Of a DNA stretch of 64,000 bases, positions 42,639 to 51,952 are shown piece after piece. The notes beneath the pieces are model-generated. The model saw nothing but the letters and a program-made list of their open reading frames with translations, made no database searches and was not told where the DNA came from. The position numbers and the translations under genes are program-made. The DNA is from Lachnospiraceae bacterium UBA4364. GTDB taxonomy: Bacteria; Bacillota; Clostridia; Lachnospirales; Lachnospiraceae. Position 1 is the first letter of the stretch. Every line of letters begins with the position of its first letter. The stretch lies in the NCBI GenBank assembly GCA_002393955.1, contig DGSK01000037.1, positions 1 to 64,000 on the forward strand, read 5' to 3'.

Positions 42639-43361
42639 ATGATAGGTATTATTTGTGCAATGGAGCTTGAGATTGAGAAGATCAGGGTAGGCATGACCGA
42701 CGTAACGGAGGAAAAGCATGCCGGTGTTGTTTATACCCTGGGAAAGAAAAAGGGAGCTGATGTGGTAATGGCCGTGAGCGGTGCCGGAAAGGTTTTTGCG
42801 GCAATCTGCACCCAGGCTATGATAGACAATTTTCACCCTGAGGTGATACTGAATGTGGGAGTGGCAGGAAGCCTTAGTACGGATCTTTCTATAGGTGACA
42901 TCGTGATGGCCGAACAGCTGGTGCAGCACGATATGGATGTGACGGCACTGGGCTTAAAAAAGGGCCAGCTTTACGGCAGTGATTACAGGTTCTTCCCTGC
43001 AAATTCCAAAGTCATAGACCTTATAAAGGAATGCCTGGAACTGGTTAACCTTGAGCGCGAAAAGGAAGGGAAAAAGGCCCTTCATGCCATAAAGGGAACA
43101 GTTGCTTCCGGTGATATCTTCGTGGCTGACAGCGGGCTTAAGAAGTCCATAGTAGACGAATTCCAGGCGGTTGCCTGCGAGATGGAAGGCGCAGCAATCG
43201 CACAGGTATGCTGCGTGAATGAGATCAGGTTCGGAGTGGTCAGGGCCATATCGGATTCTGCAAACGAGTCATCTACAATGGATTTCGGTGAATTCTGCAA
43301 GATGGCAGCAGATAATACCGCGGAGCTGGTAGATATGTTTATCGGAAGGTATGGTAAGTGA
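42639..43361 (+). CDS. mtnN: 5'-methylthioadenosine/S-adenosylhomocysteine nucleosidase
   Basis: A 240-residue enzyme that cleaves adenine from methylthioadenosine, S-adenosylhomocysteine and 5'-deoxyadenosine in SAM recycling. Catalytic residues are visible: Glu11 in AMELE (equivalent to E. coli Glu12), the Glu of CEMEGAA, and the Asp of AISDSA. GGAGG precedes the ATG. It is followed by a terminator, so it forms the end of a unit. Confidence 0.95.
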   Translation: MIGIICAMELEIEKIRVGMTDVTEEKHAGVVYTLGKKKGADVVMAVSGAGKVFAAICTQAMIDNFHPEVILNVGVAGSLSTDLSIGDIVMAEQLVQHDMDVTALGLKKGQLYGSDYRFFPANSKVIDLIKECLELVNLEREKEGKKALHAIKGTVASGDIFVADSGLKKSIVDEFQAVACEMEGAAIAQVCCVNEIRFGVVRAISDSANESSTMDFGEFCKMAADNTAELVDMFIGRYGK

Positions 43362-43442
43362 TCTGAATATCAAAATGGTAATACACGCCTAACCCACAAT
43401 AGATATATCTAATTTGCGTTAGACAAAATAACCAAAAATAGT

Positions 43443-43464
43443 CGTGCATTATGCACGGCTTTTG
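43443..43464 (+). terminator. Terminator after mtnN
   Basis: CGTGCA / TGCACG with a TTA loop, then GCTTTTG. A short stem, moderately convincing. Confidence 0.65.
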
Positions 43465-43582
43465 TTTACTTTTTCAATATTTAATGGTAAGATAGCAAGC
43501 GACATATTTTGTACTTGCATAATGGTGTCAGGTTCTTTTTTTCTGTTCCGGCATCATAAAATTTAATAAGGAGGAAATAAAT

Positions 43583-46500
43583 ATGGCAAGAAGCAAGAAG
43601 ACGATGGATGGTAACGAAGCTGCCGCACATGCTGGTTATATCTTTACAGATACAGCTGCCATCTATCCCATCACCCCGTCATCACCTATGGCGGAACACA
43701 CCGACGAGTGGGCAACTCAGGGCAGGAAGAACTATTTCGGCAAGACGGTTAAGATCGTCGAGATGGAATCCGAAGCAGGTGCTTCCGGTACTGTACACGG
43801 TTCACTGGTAGCCGGTGCACTCACATCAACTTACACAGCATCTCAGGGTCTTCTTCTTATGATCCCGAACCTGTATAAGATAGCCGGTGAGAGACTCCCG
43901 GGCGTTGTAAATGTGGCTGCACGTTGTATCGCATCACATGCACTTAATATCTTCGGTGATCACTCCGATGTATATGCCTGCAGACAGACAGGCTGTGCAA
44001 TGCTTTGCGAGTCTTCCGTTCAGGAAGTTATGGACCTTACACCTGTTGCATATCTTGCAGCTATCAAGGGGCGTCTTCCTTTCATTAATTTCTTTGATGG
44101 TTTCCGTACTTCTCATGAGATTCAGAAGATCGATATCTGGTCAAATGAGGATTTCGATGACATCATCGATATGAAGGCTATCGAGGAGTTCAGAGCAGGT
44201 GCTCTTAATCCTAATCACCCTCGTGAAATGGGATCCGCTCAGAACCCTGATATCTTCTTCCAGTCAAGAGAGTCCTGCAATACTGCTTATGATGAGCTTC
44301 CTGCTATCGTTCAGGAATACATGGACAAGATCAATGCGAAGATCGGTACAGATTACAAGCTTTTCAACTACTATGGTGCTGCTGATGCAGAGCATGTAAT
44401 AGTTGCAATGGGATCTGTTAACGATACTATCGAAGAGACTATCGATTATCTTGCCGCAAAGGGCGAGAAGGTTGGTCTTATCAAAGTAAGACTTTACAGA
44501 CCTTTCTCTGTAGAAGCATTCTTAGGTGCTATACCTGCAAGCGTAAAGACTATCTCTGTACTTGACCGTACAAAGGAGCCCGGATGTATCGATGAGCCTC
44601 TTGCACTTGATGTTAAGAGCGCACTTATGAGCGATGACAAGTTCGCAGGAGTTAAGGTATTCACAGGCCGTTACGGACTTGGTTCAAAGGATACTACTCC
44701 CGAGCAGATCGTTGCTGTATATCACAACACAGACAAGAAGAAATTCACACTTGGTATCAACGATGATGTTACACATCTTTCACTTGATGCAGGTGAGCCT
44801 CTTGTTACAACTCCTGAAGGAACAGTTTGCTGTAAGTTCTGGGGTCTCGGTGCAGACGGTACAGTCGGTGCTAACAAGAACTCCATCAAGATCATCGGTG
44901 ACAACACAGACATGTTCGCACAGGCATACTTTGATTATGATTCAAAGAAGTCCGGCGGTATCACAATGTCTCACTTAAGATTCGGTAAGAAGCCCATCAA
45001 GTCTACTTACCTTATCCATAAGGCTAATTTCGTAGCATGCCACAATGCTGCATACGTAAGAAAGTACAACATGGTTCAGGAGCTTGTTGACGGTGGTACA
45101 TTCCTCCTCAACTGCCCTTGGGAAGGAGAGGAGCTTGATAAGCATCTTCCCGGCCAGGTTAAGAAGTACATCTATGACCACAAGATCAAGTTCTATACCA
45201 TCAACGGTACAAAGCTTGGTATCGAGTCCGGCATGGGACCTACAAGAATCAATACTATTCTTCAGTCCGCATTCTTCAAGCTTACAGGCATCATCCCTGA
45301 GGAGAAGGCTATCGAGCTTATGAAGGCTGCCGCTAAGAAGACCTATGGTCTTAAGGGTGATGACGTAGTTCAGAAGAACTGGAATGCTATCGACCTCGGT
45401 GCTACCGGCGTCGTAGAAGTTAAGGTTCCTGATTCATGGGCTAACGGCGTTGATGAAGGCCTTGATTATCCTAAGGCTACAAAGGGAAGCAAGGAAGTAC
45501 AGGATTTCGTAAACAACATCCAGATCCCTGTATCTTCACAGGAAGGTAACAGCATCCCTGTATCCGTAACAATGACTTACACCGACGGTTCTACACCTTC
45601 AGGTACAGCAGCATTCGAGAAGCGCGGAGTTTCCGTAGCTGTTCCCGTATGGAATCCTGATACCTGTATCGAGTGTCAGCAGTGCTCTTATGTATGTCCT
45701 CACGCAGCTATCCGTTCCGTTGCTCTTACTGATGAAGAAGCAGCTAAGGCTCCTGAAGGAATGCAGCTCAAGGAACTTACAGGTATGCCCGGGTACAAGT
45801 TCTCCATCGTTGTATCTCAGATGGACTGCCTTGGATGCGGATCCTGTGCAAATGTATGTCCTGCTAATAAGGCTCCCAAGAATGTTGAGGCAGGCGTTAA
45901 GACTCTTGCTATGCAGACTCTTGATGATGCACTTAAGGCACAGCAGAAGTACTTTGATTTCGCTGTAGAGCTTGATGAGAAGGCAGAAGTAATAAGCAAG
46001 TTCGGAATGGATACCGTTAAAGGATCACAGTTCAGACAGCCTTATCTTGAATTCTCAGGCGCATGCGCAGGCTGCGGTGAGACACCTTATGCTAAGCTCG
46101 TTACACAGCTTTACGGTGACAGAATGTACATTGCAAATGCAACCGGATGCTCATCCATCTGGGGTAACTCTTCACCTTCAACACCTTACACAACCAACAA
46201 GAAGGGCCAGGGTCCTGCATGGGCTAACTCACTCTTCGAGGATAACGCAGAGTTCGGCTTCGGTATGTATCTTGCACAGAAGACACTCCGCGGCAATGTA
46301 AAGGATGAGGTTGAGGCACTTGCTGCTGAGACATCTGATGCTAACATCAAGGCTGCTATCGATGAGTACCTTGCTACTTTCGATGAGACACTTAAGAATA
46401 CCGAAGCTACAGACAAGCTTCTTGCTGCTATCGCTAATGATTCCAACGCACATGCTAAGGAGATCATCAAGAACAAGGATTACGCTGCTAAGAAGTCACA

Positions 46501-47140
46501 GTGGATCTTCGGTGGTGACGGATGGTCATTCGATATCGGATTCGGCGGTCTCGACCATGTACTTGCTTCCGGTGAGGATGTGAATGTATTCGTATTCAAT
46601 ACCGAGGTTTATTCAAATACCGGCGGACAGTCTTCCAAGGCTACTCCTATCGGTGCAGTTGCTCAGTTCGCTGCAGGCGGTAAGGCTATCAAGCAGAAGG
46701 ATCTTGCAGGTATAGCAATGAGCTATGGATATGTATATGTTGCACAGGTTGCAATGGGTGCTAATCCTAACCAGCTTGTTAAGGCTATCAAGGAAGCTGA
46801 GAGCTATCACGGACCTTCACTTATCATTGGTTATGCTCCTTGTATCAACCACCGTATCAAGGCGGGTATGGGCGCAGCAATGGCAGAAGAGAAGAAGGCT
46901 GTTGATGCAGGTTACTGGCATCTGTTCAGATTCAATCCTACTGCTGAGAAGAAGTTCACTCTTGATTCCAAGGCTGCAACAGTTCCTTACGCTGACTTCA
47001 TCGGTGGAGAAGCTCGTTACACCGCTCTTACCAAGGTTAACAAGGAAAAGGCAGGAGAGCTCTTCAAGGAAGCAGAAGAGGCTGCAAAGGAAAGATTTAC
47101 ACATCTTTCAAATCTCGTTGAACTGTATTCAAAGAACTAA
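43583..47140 (+). CDS. nifJ: Pyruvate:ferredoxin (flavodoxin) oxidoreductase
   Basis: An 1185-residue homodimeric iron-sulfur/TPP enzyme that oxidises pyruvate to acetyl-CoA and CO2, reducing ferredoxin; central to anaerobic fermentation. Seen in order: the PITPSSPMAEHTDEW start of the pyruvate-binding domain, a two-cluster ferredoxin insert (CIECQQCSYVCP and CLGCGSCANVCP), the extra cluster Cys residues (GACAGCGET), and the TPP site GDGWSFDIGFGG with NTEVYSNTGGQSSK. GGAGG lies ahead of the ATG. Codon use is unusually uniform (GCT, CTT, AAG, GAC), the mark of a highly expressed gene. A small ferredoxin that could accept its electrons is encoded at 50068. Confidence 0.98.
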   Translation: MARSKKTMDGNEAAAHAGYIFTDTAAIYPITPSSPMAEHTDEWATQGRKNYFGKTVKIVEMESEAGASGTVHGSLVAGALTSTYTASQGLLLMIPNLYKIAGERLPGVVNVAARCIASHALNIFGDHSDVYACRQTGCAMLCESSVQEVMDLTPVAYLAAIKGRLPFINFFDGFRTSHEIQKIDIWSNEDFDDIIDMKAIEEFRAGALNPNHPREMGSAQNPDIFFQSRESCNTAYDELPAIVQEYMDKINAKIGTDYKLFNYYGAADAEHVIVAMGSVNDTIEETIDYLAAKGEKVGLIKVRLYRPFSVEAFLGAIPASVKTISVLDRTKEPGCIDEPLALDVKSALMSDDKFAGVKVFTGRYGLGSKDTTPEQIVAVYHNTDKKKFTLGINDDVTHLSLDAGEPLVTTPEGTVCCKFWGLGADGTVGANKNSIKIIGDNTDMFAQAYFDYDSKKSGGITMSHLRFGKKPIKSTYLIHKANFVACHNAAYVRKYNMVQELVDGGTFLLNCPWEGEELDKHLPGQVKKYIYDHKIKFYTINGTKLGIESGMGPTRINTILQSAFFKLTGIIPEEKAIELMKAAAKKTYGLKGDDVVQKNWNAIDLGATGVVEVKVPDSWANGVDEGLDYPKATKGSKEVQDFVNNIQIPVSSQEGNSIPVSVTMTYTDGSTPSGTAAFEKRGVSVAVPVWNPDTCIECQQCSYVCPHAAIRSVALTDEEAAKAPEGMQLKELTGMPGYKFSIVVSQMDCLGCGSCANVCPANKAPKNVEAGVKTLAMQTLDDALKAQQKYFDFAVELDEKAEVISKFGMDTVKGSQFRQPYLEFSGACAGCGETPYAKLVTQLYGDRMYIANATGCSSIWGNSSPSTPYTTNKKGQGPAWANSLFEDNAEFGFGMYLAQKTLRGNVKDEVEALAAETSDANIKAAIDEYLATFDETLKNTEATDKLLAAIANDSNAHAKEIIKNKDYAAKKSQWIFGGDGWSFDIGFGGLDHVLASGEDVNVFVFNTEVYSNTGGQSSKATPIGAVAQFAAGGKAIKQKDLAGIAMSYGYVYVAQVAMGANPNQLVKAIKEAESYHGPSLIIGYAPCINHRIKAGMGAAMAEEKKAVDAGYWHLFRFNPTAEKKFTLDSKAATVPYADFIGGEARYTALTKVNKEKAGELFKEAEEAAKERFTHLSNLVELYSKN

Positions 47141-47175
47141 ATTGAAGACAGCTTCATAGTTAATACTTGAATTAG

Positions 47176-47209
47176 AAAACCCGGCTGGCAGGAATGTCAG
47201 CCGGGTTTT
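47176..47209 (+). terminator. Terminator after nifJ
   Basis: A perfect 12-bp stem AAAACCCGGCTG / CAGCCGGGTTTT around ten bases. Very stable. Confidence 0.9.
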
Positions 47210-47528
47210 GACGTTAAGGGATGGTTATGATACAATGCCGTAACGTGACCGGAGACAGAAGACAGTTTAAAGATCCGATGACGCATATATGGTTTGCGTT
47301 GGAAATCGTTGCGGGGGGCAGTGGGTGATAAGGAACATACTGGCCTTTTTTGTGGGATTACGGTCCTGTAGAATATGCAACAGTTTTTTATGTATCCGTA
47401 TTGTACTGTTATAAATAGCTGTCTTTTGGTATACTTGTAACTGTTCGTGGGTATACAGGTTTTTGTGGCTGTAAGTGATTTTAGCCGGAAGATGGACAGG
47501 GGCTTAGTAAAGCCCGGGGTGAGGAAAG
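47210..47528. other. Intergenic region, no gene recognised
   Basis: About 320 bases between the nifJ terminator and the glycosyltransferase gene. I see no coding frame of substance and no known RNA. A possible -10 element (TATACT near 47432) may drive the next gene. Confidence 0.5.
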
Positions 47529-48632
47529 ATGATCGAAGACATAGCGGCTCTCATACCTGCTTACAATCCCGACAGGGAGATGATAAAGGTAGTGGGAGAG
47601 CTGGTTTCTGAATTTTCGAATATTGTTGTCGTTGATGATGGCTGTGATGAAAGCTACGGAGATATCTTTAAGGAAGTAGAGAGAATCGGAGAAGTGGCAA
47701 ACATCACCATATTGCATCATGAGGTAAACAGAGGGAAAGGCGCTGCACTTAAGACGGGGTTTTCATATATCCTGGAATCCCTGCCGGAAGTCTCTGCAGT
47801 GGTCACACTTGATGCTGACGGACAGCACACAGTATCGGATACATTAAAATGCTGCAAAGGCTTTACTGATTTTAAAGGGAAAACCAGACCGGTGGTTTTC
47901 GGCTGCCGGGATTTTAAATCAGACACAAAGATACCGCCCCGTTCAAGATTCGGTAACAGGCTCACCAGCAGTCTGCTCAAGCTTTTTGCGGACATAACAC
48001 TTTCTGATACGCAGACAGGACTCAGGGTTTTTGACAGAGATATTCTCAGATCTCTATGCGCAGTTCCGGGGGAACGCTATGAGTTTGAGATGAATATGAT
48101 ATTTGAGCTTCATGATCTGGGGATACCTTTTATGGAAGTTCCCATAGAAGTTATCTATCTTAACGAGAACGAAGGATCTCACTTTAACCCTATAAAAGAT
48201 TCCATCAGGATATACAAGGTATTCTTTAAGTTCATAGCATCCTCGCTGGGGTCTTTTGTTGTGGACTATGTACTGTTTTCAGTTCTTGTGTGCCTTCTCG
48301 AAAACAGAATGCCGGAATTATATACCGGTCTGTTTGAAATCAGCATCAGTTACATAGAGATCTCAACGGTTGCAGCGCGTGTCTGTTCCGGTATATTCAA
48401 CTACTGTGTAAACCGTATGATATTCAAAACCAAAAAAAAGGATGCTGCGGGATCCGGTCCGAGGTATTTTCTGCTGTGGCTTGTGCAGATGGTGGTATCT
48501 GCCAATGCAGTTAAATATCTGACAATGTGGCTCGGAATACCTGCGATGGTTACAAAGATAATAGTCGATCCGATACTGTTCTTTATAAGCTATAAAGTTC
48601 AGCAGGTTTGGGTGTTTAAGAAAAAAGACTGA
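47529..48632 (+). CDS. Glycosyltransferase family 2 fused to a GtrA-like membrane domain
   Basis: A 367-residue protein. The N-terminal about 215 residues form a GT2 domain of the dolichol/undecaprenyl-phosphate sugar synthase type (IPAYNPD, VVDDG, NRGKGAALKTG, DADGQH, SDTQTGLRVF). The rest (about 225-367) has four membrane spans and the GtrA/DPMS3 pattern ending in KVQQVWVFKKK. It probably makes a polyprenyl-phosphate sugar and presents or flips it for cell-surface glycosylation. The fused arrangement is known in Bacillota. AGGAAAG precedes the ATG. Confidence 0.9.
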   Translation: MIEDIAALIPAYNPDREMIKVVGELVSEFSNIVVVDDGCDESYGDIFKEVERIGEVANITILHHEVNRGKGAALKTGFSYILESLPEVSAVVTLDADGQHTVSDTLKCCKGFTDFKGKTRPVVFGCRDFKSDTKIPPRSRFGNRLTSSLLKLFADITLSDTQTGLRVFDRDILRSLCAVPGERYEFEMNMIFELHDLGIPFMEVPIEVIYLNENEGSHFNPIKDSIRIYKVFFKFIASSLGSFVVDYVLFSVLVCLLENRMPELYTGLFEISISYIEISTVAARVCSGIFNYCVNRMIFKTKKKDAAGSGPRYFLLWLVQMVVSANAVKYLTMWLGIPAMVTKIIVDPILFFISYKVQQVWVFKKKD

Positions 48633-48650
48633 CGAAAGCGGAGAAAGAAA

Positions 48651-49250
48651 ATGGGTGACGGTGATTATGCTTTTTTTGCCATGATGGCAAGGCTTAAATG
48701 GATAGACAGATGGGCGCTTATGAGAAATTCCGAGGAAGAGAATCTCTCGGAGCATTCACTTCAGGTGGCAATGCTGTCACATGTCCTGTGTGTGATAGGA
48801 AATAAGAGATTTGGTAAAAATCTTGATGCAGAGCATGCGGCGATGTTCGGTATGTACCATGATGTTTCGGAAATACTTACCGGTGATATGCCTACGCCTG
48901 TAAAATACAGGAATAAGACCATAAAAGGCGCATATAAGCAGATTGAGGATGATGCAAATGAAAGCCTGCTTACGCTTCTGCCTGAAGATATAAGGGATGA
49001 GTACCGCAAGGTCCTTTTTCCGGAAGAAAAATACTCGTACGAAGTGAAGCTTGTAAAAGCTGCCGATAAAATATCTGCCTACATAAAGTGCCTGGAAGAG
49101 AAGAAAGCGGGAAATGATGAATTTGCCGATGCGGAACATTCAACCCTTGAATCAATAAAGGCGATGGAGCTTGAGGAGATTGAGGTTTTTCTTAATGAGT
49201 TCCTGCCATCGTACAAAAAGACGCTTGATGCGATCAGGCCGGATATATAA
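48651..49250 (+). CDS. HD-domain 5'-nucleotidase (YfbR-like)
   Basis: A 199-residue metal-dependent phosphohydrolase. HD-domain ligands are visible: EHSLQVAMLSH, then YHDVSEILTGD (the HD pair), and a late KAADKISAYIKC. Size and motifs match YfbR, which removes phosphate from deoxynucleoside 5'-monophosphates. It begins 18 bases after the glycosyltransferase, probably co-transcribed. Confidence 0.9.
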   Translation: MGDGDYAFFAMMARLKWIDRWALMRNSEEENLSEHSLQVAMLSHVLCVIGNKRFGKNLDAEHAAMFGMYHDVSEILTGDMPTPVKYRNKTIKGAYKQIEDDANESLLTLLPEDIRDEYRKVLFPEEKYSYEVKLVKAADKISAYIKCLEEKKAGNDEFADAEHSTLESIKAMELEEIEVFLNEFLPSYKKTLDAIRPDI

Positions 49251-49274
49251 AAAGAAAACGCAAGAGAACTGCTC

Positions 49275-49835
49275 TTACTGCACCCCATACCAGTGGCTGT
49301 CCATGGATTCCAGTTCTTTAAGTCTTGGCTGGATTTCGTTTATATCTGCCTGAAGACGTTCTTTTTCCCTGAGGAGCAGGTATTCCTGCTCTTCGTTTTT
49401 TTTGAATTCGCTGGGATAGTTGCGTTTGTGGAGAAGCTCCGCTAGTGCCATGGAAAGGCGGCTGTTGCCCATTTCGGCAATTGCGGTAAGTCCACTGACA
49501 ACGACAAATATCAAAAGCACAAAGTGGATCAGAAACAGCAGCCCGAGCACCGTGGAACCCATAGCGGTAACGAATACTGCAGCGGAGTCTAAAATGGTAG
49601 CGTTGGCAGAGGCGGCGACAGTGTTGATGGCAAAAAAATATATATTTGCCAGTACAAAAAAGTACGCGCCAAAGGAAATCAGGAATCCCATAAGTGACCG
49701 GTGTTTCCATTGGGATAAAAATGCGCGGCGGTTTCGCACATCATAAATTGCGGTATCGAGCTGATAAAGCTGCTCCTTGTAAGACTGCATATCTATGCGA
49801 AGTTTTTTTAATTCTTTTTTTTCATCATCTGTCAT
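49275..49835 (-). CDS. Hypothetical membrane protein with coiled-coil ends
   Basis: A 186-residue protein: N-terminal coiled coil (about 3-45), two membrane spans (about 48-70 and 85-118), then a second charged helix (about 145-180). I recognise no family. It lies alone on the minus strand between plus-strand genes and ends 25 bases from the YfbR-like gene. ATG at 49835; no strong ribosome binding site upstream. Topology suggests both helical ends face the cytoplasm. Confidence 0.6.
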   Translation of the reverse strand: MTDDEKKELKKLRIDMQSYKEQLYQLDTAIYDVRNRRAFLSQWKHRSLMGFLISFGAYFFVLANIYFFAINTVAASANATILDSAAVFVTAMGSTVLGLLFLIHFVLLIFVVVSGLTAIAEMGNSRLSMALAELLHKRNYPSEFKKNEEQEYLLLREKERLQADINEIQPRLKELESMDSHWYGVQ

Positions 49836-50067
49836 GGCGTTTTTCCACAGCCGTTTAGTACTGCCTTTATTAACTTTATTTTTAGATTCTTTAGACGGTA
49901 CGAAAGTGTAAATTGCACCGCGGTCGCACAGCTGTTGTTATTCTATCATAGATTAGTTACAACGAAAAAAGTTTTTAGTAATAAACAAAGGTTTTCTAAC
50001 ACTAACCCAATGTACTGTGTTAAGCTTTGCACAGAGTAAAAAAACAAAAAAGAGGAGGAAATCTATT

Positions 50068-50238
50068 ATGGCATATGTAATCAATGATTCTTGCATCAGC
50101 TGTGGAACATGTGAGGGTAACTGCCCTGTTGGCGCTATCTCTCAGGGAGATTCTCAGTACAATATCGATGCTGATACATGCATCAGCTGCGGAACTTGCG
50201 CAGGTAACTGCCCCGTAGGTGCTATTTCCGAGGAATAA
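50068..50238 (+). CDS. 2[4Fe-4S] ferredoxin
   Basis: A 56-residue clostridial-type ferredoxin with two complete CxxCxxCxxxCP cluster motifs (CISCGTCEGNCP and CISCGTCAGNCP) in two symmetric halves. It carries low-potential electrons, for example from pyruvate:ferredoxin oxidoreductase. GAGGAGG lies before the ATG at 50068. Single-gene unit closed by a strong terminator. Confidence 0.97.
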   Translation: MAYVINDSCISCGTCEGNCPVGAISQGDSQYNIDADTCISCGTCAGNCPVGAISEE

Positions 50239-50284
50239 TTTCTGAAGATTAGTTCTGAAAATTAGTTCTGAAGATTAAATGAAG

Positions 50285-50314
50285 AAATGCCGTATCCGAA
50301 AGGATGCGGCATTT
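50285..50314. terminator. Bidirectional terminator between ferredoxin and nth
   Basis: AAATGCCGTATCC / GGATGCGGCATTT (one G-T pair) with a GAAA tetraloop and T-rich flank; it serves the convergent genes. Confidence 0.85.
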
Positions 50315-50319
50315 TGTTT

Positions 50320-50955
50320 TTAACGCTGTTTTTTCCCGGTATCGCACAGGTCTTTCAGAAAGCAGTTTTCGCAGTCAGGTTTAGGGGCTTTGCATATGCT
50401 CCGGCCGTGAGCTATTATCTGGAGATTCCACAGTATCCAGTGGTCCTCAGGAAGTTTTTTCATAAGGTCATATTCAACCTTTACCGGGTCTGTTTCTTCA
50501 GTAAGCCCCAGCTTTTTTGATACCCTTTTTACATGAGTATCCACTACAATGCTGGGCTCATTATATATGTTCCCCCTGATCACGTTAGCGGTCTTTCTGC
50601 CTACACCGGGAAGCGCGGTCAGCTCTTCTATTGAAGATGGTACGTCCCCATCATATTTTTCGATGAGCATGCGGCAGCAGGCTATTATGTTTTTAGCTTT
50701 GTTATGGTAGAAACCGGTGGAATGTATATCTTTTTCAAGTTCTTTAAGGTTGGCTTCGGCAAAGGCTTTCACGGAAGGATATTTAATAAACAGAGTTTTG
50801 GTGACAATATTTACCCTTGCATCTGTGCATTGTGCGCTGAGAATGGTAGCGATAAGCAGCTGCCATGCGTTGTCGTGATCCAGGTAGCATTTGGTATCTG
50901 TACCATAGTGTTCGTCCAATATGTTTAGTATTTTTTGCAGATTTTTTTGCGTCAT
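50320..50955 (-). CDS. nth: Endonuclease III (DNA glycosylase/AP lyase)
   Basis: A 211-residue base-excision repair enzyme for oxidised pyrimidines. Visible: LLIATILSAQCTD, the helix-hairpin-helix LPGVGRKTANV with the catalytic Lys, VVDTHVKRV with the catalytic Asp, and the C-terminal 4Fe-4S loop with Cys spacing 6-2-5 (CKAPKPDCENCFLKDLC). All key residues are present. Transcribed alone. Confidence 0.96.
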   Translation of the reverse strand: MTQKNLQKILNILDEHYGTDTKCYLDHDNAWQLLIATILSAQCTDARVNIVTKTLFIKYPSVKAFAEANLKELEKDIHSTGFYHNKAKNIIACCRMLIEKYDGDVPSSIEELTALPGVGRKTANVIRGNIYNEPSIVVDTHVKRVSKKLGLTEETDPVKVEYDLMKKLPEDHWILWNLQIIAHGRSICKAPKPDCENCFLKDLCDTGKKQR

Positions 50956-50980
50956 TTTTGTTATAAATATGAAAAAAGTG

Positions 50981-51009
50981 TTGACTCATAAATTTTTTTG
51001 GGATATAGT
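50981..51009 (+). promoter_or_regulatory. Promoter of the SCP2/Lys-rich gene
   Basis: TTGACT (50981-50986), 17 bases, and TATAGT (51004-51009) lie about 100 bases ahead of the start codon, leaving a leader of roughly 95 bases. Confidence 0.75.
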
Positions 51010-51111
51010 GTTAGCGTAATTATAAGAGAGCATATTGGTTTATGCAAGCTTTCACATGAAAATAGCCGGTGTTGGGGAGACGCGAACGGCTTTAGAGAAA
51101 AGGAGAGAACT

Positions 51112-51663
51112 ATGACATACGAAAAGATTGTTGATTATGTGCAGAAGAAATTTGCAAAGCTTGACGTCAGCAAGACCGGTGATGTGGCTGTGCAGATCGA
51201 TGTGACAGGAGAAGGCGAAGGTGCATTCTACGTTGCTGTTAAGGATGGCAAGGGTGCTGTTGAGCCTTATGAGTATTATGATCATGATGCAAAGATCATT
51301 GCTGACGGCAGCGATATAATCGATATCGTAGATGGCAAGCTTGATGCTGTAGCAGCTTTCAATGAGGGCAAGATCCGCGTTGAGGGTAATGTTGAGAAGG
51401 TTGCTGAGCTCAAGAGCGTATTTGCAGTTAAGAAGGCAGCACCTGCAAAGAAGGCGGCTCCCGCAAAGAAGGCAGAGCCCGCTAAGAAAGAGGAGCCTGC
51501 AAAGAAGGCAGCACCTGCCAAGAAAGCAGCTCCCGCAAAGAAAGCAGAGCCCGCTAAGAAAGAGGAGCCTGTAAAGAAGGCAGAACCTGCAAAGAAGGAA
51601 GAGGCAAAGGCTGAGGCTAAGAAGCCTGCTGCTAAGCCTGCAAAGAAAGCTGCAAAGAAATAA
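51112..51663 (+). CDS. SCP2 sterol-carrier-like domain with Lys/Ala/Pro-rich tail
   Basis: A 183-residue protein. Residues 1-105 look like an SCP2-type lipid-binding domain (FYVAVKDGKGAVEPYEY, DIIDIVDGKLDAVAAFNEGKIRVEGN). Residues 106-183 are repeats of APAKKA and EPAKKE, a disordered basic tail like those of H1-type proteins. AAAAGGAGAG precedes the ATG at 51112. It has its own strong promoter and terminator. The tail suggests binding to nucleic acid or anionic membrane; the lipid ligand is unknown. Confidence 0.85.
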   Translation: MTYEKIVDYVQKKFAKLDVSKTGDVAVQIDVTGEGEGAFYVAVKDGKGAVEPYEYYDHDAKIIADGSDIIDIVDGKLDAVAAFNEGKIRVEGNVEKVAELKSVFAVKKAAPAKKAAPAKKAEPAKKEEPAKKAAPAKKAAPAKKAEPAKKEEPVKKAEPAKKEEAKAEAKKPAAKPAKKAAKK

Positions 51664-51706
51664 TAGATTTGTAGATCTTTCGTAGGTTTATAGTGAGTAT
51701 ACAGAG

Positions 51707-51735
51707 GCCACCGTGCTGGAGTGCGGTGGCTTTTT
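51707..51735 (+). terminator. Terminator after the SCP2/Lys-rich gene
   Basis: GCCACCG / CGGTGGC stem around ten bases, extended by GC pairing in the loop, then five T. Confidence 0.85.
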
Positions 51736-51952
51736 ATATGTTAAATGGTATAACGATTTTTATAAATATCGGGACAGAATCTGCGTGCGTGGTGAGGCGG
51801 CAGGGAATGTCCTGTAAAGATAACACGGTGTGGTTAACGCTCTTCGATTATGTTATAATCTTGTAAGTGGACAACGGTTAGCTGTTAGCAAATAGAAAAT
51901 AGCAGATAACGGGCGGCACCACTGTATTTCTTGAGAAATAAGGAGGGGAAAA

